From: Bacteroidota bacterium
GTDB taxonomy: Bacteria > Bacteroidota > Bacteroidia > Flavobacteriales_D > Crocinitomicaceae
Length of the DNA: 64,000 nucleotides
Direction: 5' to 3'
Assembly (NCBI GenBank): GCA_030148165.1
Contig: JASBTZ010000003.1
Location: 496,001 to 560,000 of the forward strand
Notes under the pieces: model-generated
What the model was told of the DNA's origin: nothing
The model's input: only the letters and a program-made list of their open reading frames with translations
Database searches by the model: none
Position numbers and translations under genes: made by a program
Shown: positions 58,248-64,000 of the stretch, one piece after another
Numbering within the stretch: position 1 is the stretch's first letter
Layout: every line of letters starts with the position of its first letter

Positions 58248-59780
58248 CACAGCTATTGCATCGGCACACTTCATCCCGTCAATTGCAGCTGATACAATAC
58301 CTCCTGCGTATCCCGCCCCTTCTCCACACGGATAGAGTCCTTTTACTTCAGGATGTTGCAAAGACTCGTTTCTCGGGATTTTAACTGGACAAGAAGTTCT
58401 TGATTCCGGAGCATGTAAAATGGCTTCGTTCGTCAAAAAACCATTCTTCTTCTTACCAAAATCACTAAGGGCTGTTCGTAGACGCGAAGCTATGAATTCA
58501 GGGAAAAGTTTATTCAAATCTACGGAAACCAATCCCGGCTGATAGGAACTTTTAGGGAGGGTCTGAGACACTTTTCCTTCAATAAAGTCAATCATTCGCT
58601 GAGCGGGGACTTTTTGCGTCTTTCCACCAGCTACCCAGCAAGCTCGCTCTACGGATCGTTGGAGATCGAGGCAAACAAAGGGATTTGACTCATAACCATC
58701 CATATCTTCAGGATCAACCGTCACTACTATTCCCGAATTGGCGTATGGATTATTTCGCTTTGAAGGAGACCATCCATTTGTTACGACTTCTTCCTGGGCC
58801 GTTGCGCATGGCGCTACAATACCTCCGGGACACATACAAAACGAGTAGACTCCTCTACCGTCAACCTGGGTCACCAGACTGTAAGAGGCTGGCGGAAGAA
58901 ACTCGTCGTTGGTGCGACCATGATATTGAATTCTATCTATTAATTCCTGACTATGCTCGATACGTACGCCCAGAGCAAAAGATTTGGCTTCAACCGCCCA
59001 ATGCTTTTCTTTAAAAAGCTCAAATATATCTCGTGCCGAATGTCCGGTAGCCAGAATCACCTGATTAACGGGGATGCGTATTTCATCATTAATTTCTATT
59101 TCACAAACCTTCCCTTCTTTCACTTGTATATTCGTTAACCTAGAGTCAAAATGGAACTCTCCACCTGCCGCGACAATCGCTTCGCGCATAGCGACAATGA
59201 TTTGTGGAAGCTTATTGGTTCCTATGTGAGGATGAGCATCTATCAGAATATCCTCTTTGGCACCGAAATGCACGAAATACTCCAGCACGCGTGTTACATC
59301 CCCTCGCTTCTTTGATCGGGTATATAGTTTTCCATCCGAATATGTCCCGGCGCCCCCTTCTCCAAAACAATAATTGCTTTCCGGATTTACAATTCCTTCT
59401 TTATTCAGCACAGCTAAGTCTCGTCTTCTGGAACGAACGTCTTTACCTCGCTCAAAGATGACCGGTTTTAAGCCTAACTCAATTAAATGTAGCGCTGCGA
59501 ATAGTCCCGCAGGACCTGAACCAATAATCGCTATGGAGTGTGATTCAGAAACATCGGTAAGATCTATTCCGGGAAGTTTTGGGATTTCTTCGCCCTGGAG
59601 ATAAACTTCGAACGAACAATTCACATATATGTTCCGATTTCTCGCATCAATAGACCGTTTCAGCCATTTGAAAGTAAAATCAGGTTGAGAGAGATTCAGT
59701 TCTTTTTGAATCTTTTGTTTAAGAAATTGATCGTCTTTTGCTTGTTCAGGAGTAACCCGGAATTGAATCTGTTGTGCCAT
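58233..59780 (-). CDS. FAD-dependent dehydrogenase (COG2509-like)
   Basis: The 515-residue flavoprotein has an N-terminal 80-residue ferredoxin-like-fold domain. The FAD-binding motif is SIAIIGSGPAGLFAALHLIELG (about residues 82-103), then VIFERGKDV, NYCFGEGGAGTYSDGKLYTR and the C-terminal GLYPCGEGAGYAGGIVSAAIDG. This pattern defines a widespread family of uncharacterised FAD-dependent dehydrogenases. Its substrate is unknown. The start overlaps the porT stop by one base (TAATG), so it belongs to the trkH-ubiE-porT transcription unit. Confidence 0.85.
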   Translation of the reverse strand: MAQQIQFRVTPEQAKDDQFLKQKIQKELNLSQPDFTFKWLKRSIDARNRNIYVNCSFEVYLQGEEIPKLPGIDLTDVSESHSIAIIGSGPAGLFAALHLIELGLKPVIFERGKDVRSRRRDLAVLNKEGIVNPESNYCFGEGGAGTYSDGKLYTRSKKRGDVTRVLEYFVHFGAKEDILIDAHPHIGTNKLPQIIVAMREAIVAAGGEFHFDSRLTNIQVKEGKVCEIEINDEIRIPVNQVILATGHSARDIFELFKEKHWAVEAKSFALGVRIEHSQELIDRIQYHGRTNDEFLPPASYSLVTQVDGRGVYSFCMCPGGIVAPCATAQEEVVTNGWSPSKRNNPYANSGIVVTVDPEDMDGYESNPFVCLDLQRSVERACWVAGGKTQKVPAQRMIDFIEGKVSQTLPKSSYQPGLVSVDLNKLFPEFIASRLRTALSDFGKKKNGFLTNEAILHAPESRTSCPVKIPRNESLQHPEVKGLYPCGEGAGYAGGIVSAAIDGMKCADAIAVSLEG

Positions 59781-60493
59781 TACCCTTCAAAGATCAATGA
59801 AATCCACCACGTTTTGTTATACAATCGGTCTATTGGATTTGAAACCTTTGTACCGTCTTGAATAAAAACATTGCCAAAACTATGTGAATATTTGAGTTCG
59901 ATTCCGAATTTGAAATAAGGAGCAAAAAATTCCAATCCTGCACCTACCTGGCCCTGCCAATCGTTTTTCTTGGTTTTGATGAATGGATCAATGTAGTCCT
60001 GGCTGGCGTCCTGCTGACTTTGGAGATCAAGTGTATATTGAGCGCCCAACAACATATATGCGGCGAAGTTATTTACGCGCAAGGTTCTAAACTGAAGCAT
60101 TAATGGAAAGTCGAGATTCGTAGAATTATTACGTTCCTCATTAAAATAATCCTCCGTTGATGTTGTATCCGAGTTTACGAACGTGTATTTCAAGATTCTC
60201 TCCTGGAAAGATAAGGTTGGGATAAATCGTAATCGAACTACCGGGGTGCCAAGCTTTAATGTACTTACGATACCAACCTGACCTCCAGCTGAGGATTTAC
60301 TTTCTAATAGCTTGAGACCGTAATCTTCAAAAGCATTTAACTTCTGAAAGGTTGAGTACTCAGCCGTGTTCCCGCCCAACATGAATCCAAAATGGATCAC
60401 TTTCTCATCAAATCGCTTGTAGTTCTGTGGCTTTTCGCGTTGGCCAATTGCCATGAACGACATTAAAAATCCTATGATCAGTATATGCTTCAT
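59780..60493 (-). CDS. porT: PorT/SprT-like type IX secretion outer-membrane protein
   Basis: The 237-residue beta-barrel protein has a signal peptide (MKHILIIGFLMSFMAIGQ). Features typical of PorT are FDEKVIHFGFMLGGNTAEY, FIPTLSFQERILKYTF, LDFPLMLQFRTLRVNN, and the C-terminal LYNKTWWISLIFEG. PorT is needed for type IX secretion and gliding in Bacteroidota. Location directly after ubiE is, from memory, the conserved flavobacterial arrangement. Together with the 8351-15176 operon it shows that the organism has a type IX system. Confidence 0.87.
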   Translation of the reverse strand: MKHILIIGFLMSFMAIGQREKPQNYKRFDEKVIHFGFMLGGNTAEYSTFQKLNAFEDYGLKLLESKSSAGGQVGIVSTLKLGTPVVRLRFIPTLSFQERILKYTFVNSDTTSTEDYFNEERNNSTNLDFPLMLQFRTLRVNNFAAYMLLGAQYTLDLQSQQDASQDYIDPFIKTKKNDWQGQVGAGLEFFAPYFKFGIELKYSHSFGNVFIQDGTKVSNPIDRLYNKTWWISLIFEG

Positions 60494-60527
60494 GCCTTTA
60501 TCTAACGAACTAAAATTTGTTTAATTG

Positions 60528-61271
60528 TCATTTGATACCTGTATAAATAGTGGCTATTCCACCACTTACAAGTTTGGCTTTTACATCACGGTAACCAATT
60601 TTACGCATGATCTCCATGAATTTTTCCCCTTCCGGAAATGCCGCAACCGATTCTGGTAAATACTCATAAGCCCGCTTGTCCTTCGAAATCTTCCTACCAA
60701 AAAACGGCATGATCCTTCTAGAATAGAATCCATATAACTGTTTGATGGGAAATCTTTTTGGGTGTGATAATTCTAATATAGCGGCTTTACCACCAGGTGA
60801 TAAAACCCGAAGCATCTCACTCAGACCCTTCTCCAGGTCCTGATAATTTCGAACTCCGAATCCCACTGTTAGCGCATCAAAAGTATCATCATCAAATTCA
60901 AGATTTTCTGAATCACCGAGGCGAAGCTCAATCACTTCATCAAAGCCCTTTTTCTTCATTTTTTTAGTGCCCACATCCAGCATTCCCTGCGATATATCAA
61001 CGCCTATGACTTTTTCAGGATTAAGTTTTAACAGTGCCACGGCAAAATCACCAGTACCGGTAGCCAGATCCAGGATCATCTTTGGGTTTCCACCTTTCAA
61101 AAGTTTAACCGCCTTCTTTCTCCAGATTCGATCGATACCCATTGAAAACAAGTGATTCAAAAAATCATAGCGTTTTGAAATGTTATCAAACATCTCTGCT
61201 ACCTCTTCCTTTTTCGAACTGCTTTCCCTATTGTATGGTTTGACTACCTTCTTCTCCTTTGTCTCCGTCAT
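60528..61271 (-). CDS. menG/ubiE: demethylmenaquinone/ubiquinone C-methyltransferase
   Basis: The 247-residue SAM-dependent C-methyltransferase has family signatures YDFLNHLFSMGIDRIWRKKAV, the SAM motif MILDLATGTGDFAVALLK, FGVRNYQDLEKGLSEMLRVLSPGG and LELSHPKRFPIKQLYGFYSRRIMP. In Bacteroidota it makes menaquinone, a quinone suitable for anaerobic respiration. The start overlaps the trkH stop by one base (TAATG). Confidence 0.95.
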   Translation of the reverse strand: MTETKEKKVVKPYNRESSSKKEEVAEMFDNISKRYDFLNHLFSMGIDRIWRKKAVKLLKGGNPKMILDLATGTGDFAVALLKLNPEKVIGVDISQGMLDVGTKKMKKKGFDEVIELRLGDSENLEFDDDTFDALTVGFGVRNYQDLEKGLSEMLRVLSPGGKAAILELSHPKRFPIKQLYGFYSRRIMPFFGRKISKDKRAYEYLPESVAAFPEGEKFMEIMRKIGYRDVKAKLVSGGIATIYTGIK

Positions 61272-63100
61272 TACCCAACCATTGTATGTCCTTCCGGATA
61301 TTTATAATTCTTACTAATCACTGTTTTACCAACCAGATACGCCAGTGTCAATGTGCCGACACGACCGATAAACATCGCTATAATCAGTACAAATTTACCG
61401 ACACTACTCAATTCGGGGGTTAAACCGGTTGACAGACCAACAGTACTTGCAGCTGATACATGCTCGAATACCAAATCCATAAAATCGTATTTCCCGCTTG
61501 CTAAAAGATCCGCTTCGGATATTGCCAAGACAAAAGGACCAATAATATTACCAATCACAAAGAAAATGAATACCGCATAAGCCTTTAAAACGAGATCATT
61601 CGAAATCGTCCTTTTGAATAGTTCCGTGTGTTTTTTACCCTGAATAGTAGATAGTACTGAAGCCCACATGATCGCAAATGTGGATGTTCGAATACCACCA
61701 CCGGCTGATCCCGATGAAGCTCCGATAAACATCAGGAACAAGAACACAATTAGCACCGGCATACTGATCGCAGAGGTATCCACAATGTTAAAACCGGCAT
61801 TACGCGTTGTCATCGATTCGAATAAGGATGCTATGACACTATCGAAAAGCCCTTTATCCGCCAGCGTATTATTCCACTCAAAAATGATGAATACCAGCGC
61901 ACCAAATAATAATAAGCCTAGTGTAAAGTATAAAGAGATCTTTGTACCGAACTGAATAGTCTTCCATGGCTTGCGCATTCGTTCTCTGAGACGTTTGATT
62001 TCGAAGAGATCGAAGACATAGATCATTCCGAAACCTCCAAGGAAGAATAGCACAAGAATCACCGTATGTACGAAAGTGTTTTGAATGACATCCGGATTCA
62101 TCATGCCGTTCGGTAGTATTGATAATCCGGCATTATTAAACCCAGAAACGCCATGAAAGACAGAATGGAAAAAACGAGTCCCCGTATCTTCGAAAATACC
62201 TTGATTTCCAAACCCAATAAACAATAAAACGATCCCTACTATTTCAAAAGCGGTGGCCCATACGACAATTTTTGCGAGCATCGACCGCGCTTTTAATATG
62301 GAGTCACGGTTAACAAAATCTTCAATCACTTCGTGGTATTTAATACCCACACCAAACTTTGCTACGACCAACATCAATGCACCAAAGGCAATGGTATTCA
62401 ACCCTCCTAATTTGATCAGTACGAGCACAACCATCTGTCCCTTAAATGTCAGTGTTGAAGCGAGATCGACAGTAGTCAACCCGGTTACGCTGACAGAAGA
62501 CATCGACAGAAATAAGGAATCCGTGAAACCAAGACCTCCTCTTACATTTGACATTTCAGGAAGCATCAGTAACAGCCCTCCCAATAATGTCATACCGGTA
62601 ATGGATATTGTAAATAACCAGCCCGGATGAATCTTCAGCCATGGTCGGTATTTCTTCTGAACAATGAGGTTATTAATGATTATTATGAACACGAACAGCT
62701 GTACGAAGATCATCGAGAATGCTCCAAAGTCCTCAAATCCAATCGATATAAACAGTGGTTCAATTACTAAACTACCAAAGAAGTTATAGGATATTCCCTC
62801 AATCAGCAGCAGGGTGATTATCAAGGTTTCAAACCAGTTCTTCTTTAGAAATGTGGGGGGATGAAAATCAAAAAACAGTCTGACCAAAAACCTTACTATG
62901 TAGAATGCGAAACTAGTTTCCAGCATCGTAAAGCATATATCCTGTGAATCCTGTGAAAGCGGGAAGCCATAGTAAACAACCAGCGTCCCTAGTGCAATTA
63001 GAGATACAACGACATTTAGTAAGGACAAGCCACGAAGAACCTTTGGTTTCGAGTCATAGATCAATAAATTGACTTTTTCCCGTATGTCACGAATACTCAT
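61271..63100 (-). CDS. trkH: TrkH-family potassium uptake channel subunit
   Basis: The 609-residue inner-membrane protein has about 12 hydrophobic segments and four pore-loop repeats. Two readable selectivity-filter regions are MSSVSVTGLTTVD and HGVSGFNNAGLS; a third is ESMTTRNAGFNIVD and a fourth VSAASTVGLSTGL. It moves K+ with a TrkA-type regulatory partner, which is not in the window. An N-terminal extension of about 100 residues precedes the core. It overlaps the upstream kinase gene by 4 bases (ATGA). Confidence 0.92.
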   Translation of the reverse strand: MSIRDIREKVNLLIYDSKPKVLRGLSLLNVVVSLIALGTLVVYYGFPLSQDSQDICFTMLETSFAFYIVRFLVRLFFDFHPPTFLKKNWFETLIITLLLIEGISYNFFGSLVIEPLFISIGFEDFGAFSMIFVQLFVFIIIINNLIVQKKYRPWLKIHPGWLFTISITGMTLLGGLLLMLPEMSNVRGGLGFTDSLFLSMSSVSVTGLTTVDLASTLTFKGQMVVLVLIKLGGLNTIAFGALMLVVAKFGVGIKYHEVIEDFVNRDSILKARSMLAKIVVWATAFEIVGIVLLFIGFGNQGIFEDTGTRFFHSVFHGVSGFNNAGLSILPNGMMNPDVIQNTFVHTVILVLFFLGGFGMIYVFDLFEIKRLRERMRKPWKTIQFGTKISLYFTLGLLLFGALVFIIFEWNNTLADKGLFDSVIASLFESMTTRNAGFNIVDTSAISMPVLIVFLFLMFIGASSGSAGGGIRTSTFAIMWASVLSTIQGKKHTELFKRTISNDLVLKAYAVFIFFVIGNIIGPFVLAISEADLLASGKYDFMDLVFEHVSAASTVGLSTGLTPELSSVGKFVLIIAMFIGRVGTLTLAYLVGKTVISKNYKYPEGHTMVG

Positions 63101-64000
63101 TTGTTGTATAGATTGTCGACCTCTTGCATTAACTGTTCAGATTCAACCGGAACAACTCCCGTACGCTCACAAACAAGACCGCCGGCCAGGTTTGCAATCG
63201 TTGCGGTGTCCTTTGGAGACAACCCACAAGCAAGACACAATGTTGCTACTGAAATAACGGTATCACCGGCACCAGAAACATCAGAAATATTTCGAATGTG
63301 AGCCGGTATGTAATTCTTATCTCCTTGCTTGGTTTTAATAAATACGCCGTGCTCTGACAAAGTAACAAAGCTCAGGTCATTGTTCAATCGTTGTTCCATT
63401 TTTTCAATAGCCTGTTCAAACATGTCGTGTTGCGATGAAAAATCAAAGAACATATTGAGTCCCTCCTGTAGTTCTTTTAAATTAGGCTTAAATAGTGTTA
63501 CATTCTTATACTCAAAGAAGTTATCTTTTTTCGGATCAACCGTAATGATCGTGTTGCTCTCATTTGCAATTGATACAATCTCACGAATGACATCTGCAGA
63601 AAGAAGTCCTTTATTATAGTCTTCTATAATAATCGCATCTACCCCTTTGGATACTACAGCTTTTATCCTATCCAGAAAAGCTTTGGCATCAGTATTATTT
63701 ATTTCGGTAACGCGCTCATCATCGACGCGCACTAGTTGTTGCTTATTCCCAATAATTCTTGTCTTCACAGTCGTCTTTACCTCTTTGGAGCGATAAATTG
63801 CCTCTTTTGACAGACCTCTCTTATCCATTAGCGAAATGAAGTCATCTCCGTTTGAATCTTCACCAATTACAGAACTAAGGATTGGTGTACAACCTAGCGC
63901 CAATAAATTAAGTGCCACATTTGCTGCACCGCCAAGGCGTTCGTCAGAGTTGTCAAGATGAATGACAGGGACCGGGGCTTCAGGGCTTATTCGTGACACC
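63097..64000 (-). CDS. D-glycero-beta-D-manno-heptose-7-phosphate kinase (PfkB family), 5' truncated
   Basis: About 300 residues of a ribokinase/PfkB-family sugar kinase run off the right edge of the window. Visible motifs are SRISPEAPVPVIHLDNSDERLGGAANVALNL (substrate region typical of RfaE/HldE kinase domains), VDPKKDNFFEYKNVTLFKPNLKE, and the ATP-site/catalytic signature DVSGAGDTVIS. It phosphorylates heptose-7-phosphate in ADP-heptose synthesis for lipopolysaccharide. The GTG at 63999 is internal: the family's first 20-30 residues lie outside. It ends without a fused nucleotidyltransferase, so that activity must be on another gene. Confidence 0.85.
   Translation of the reverse strand, partial: VSRISPEAPVPVIHLDNSDERLGGAANVALNLLALGCTPILSSVIGEDSNGDDFISLMDKRGLSKEAIYRSKEVKTTVKTRIIGNKQQLVRVDDERVTEINNTDAKAFLDRIKAVVSKGVDAIIIEDYNKGLLSADVIREIVSIANESNTIITVDPKKDNFFEYKNVTLFKPNLKELQEGLNMFFDFSSQHDMFEQAIEKMEQRLNNDLSFVTLSEHGVFIKTKQGDKNYIPAHIRNISDVSGAGDTVISVATLCLACGLSPKDTATIANLAGGLVCERTGVVPVESEQLMQEVDNLYNK

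Overview
The window is AT-rich and densely packed with genes. It comes from a member of the Bacteroidota, most likely a Flavobacteriales-like lineage. The evidence is a type IX secretion gene set (a CHU_C-type sorting domain, PorP/SprF, a PD40-OmpA protein and PorT), promoters with the Bacteroidota -7 motif TAnnTTTG, few strong Shine-Dalgarno sites, and typical neighbours such as the guaB / parvulin / moxR run, rpsO-pnp, accD-fba and porT-ubiE-trkH. Both ends cut through genes: an HD-domain phosphohydrolase on the left and a heptose-7-phosphate (PfkB) kinase on the right. I saw no rRNA, tRNA, CRISPR array, insertion sequence or phage gene.

Layout. 1-7896: housekeeping and envelope genes (HD hydrolase, guaB, three periplasmic parvulin-type chaperones, moxR). 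8031-15176: a type IX secretion-linked operon (small secreted protein, 1250-residue sorted adhesin-like protein, PorP/SprF, OmpA). 15460-17745: FkbM methyltransferase, MscS channel, EF-P. 17822-43545: an anaerobic aromatic-degradation island, described below. 43657-51716: DUF2452, GNAT, YaaA, SLC13 transporter, pnp, rpsO, accD, aldolase. 51906-64000: PcrA/UvrD helicase, a BamA/TamA-type protein, an RNA methyltransferase, an FAD oxidoreductase, PorT, UbiE/MenG, TrkH and the partial sugar kinase.

The island consists of two long operons that point inward and meet tail to tail at about 24.6 kb. The + operon (17893-24610) carries a 2[4Fe-4S] ferredoxin, two molybdenum-cofactor maturation proteins, an SDR, a fused 4-hydroxybenzoyl-CoA reductase HcrC-HcrA, HcrB with its diagnostic extra [4Fe-4S] ligands, and a hemerythrin. 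The - operon (43358 down to 24625) carries bcrC, bcrB, bcrA, bcrD (ATP-dependent benzoyl-CoA reductase), an acyl-CoA ligase, a third HgdB/BcrB-like subunit, a protein joining a ketopantoate-reductase-like domain to a BadF/HgdC activase, a thiolase, had, oah, dch, a hydroxyacyl-CoA dehydrogenase/crotonase fusion, korA and korB. Read as a pathway: 4-hydroxybenzoyl-CoA is dehydroxylated to benzoyl-CoA, the ring is reduced to the dienoyl-CoA, then hydrated, oxidised and hydrolytically opened to 3-hydroxypimelyl-CoA, which is oxidised and thiolysed to glutaryl-CoA and acetyl-CoA. KorAB and the ferredoxin can supply low-potential electrons.

Two points stand out. First, the island is bracketed by two copies of one FNR/CRP-like palindrome, CTATGAT-N4-ATCATAG. 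Each is centred 29.5 bp upstream of a -7-like element of an inward-facing promoter, which suggests common oxygen-responsive activation. Second, embedded between bcrD and the thiolase is an extra, unexplained module (CoA ligase, lone HgdB-like subunit, PanE-BadF fusion) that keeps its iron-sulfur ligands. It may be an undescribed radical dehydratase or reductase system.
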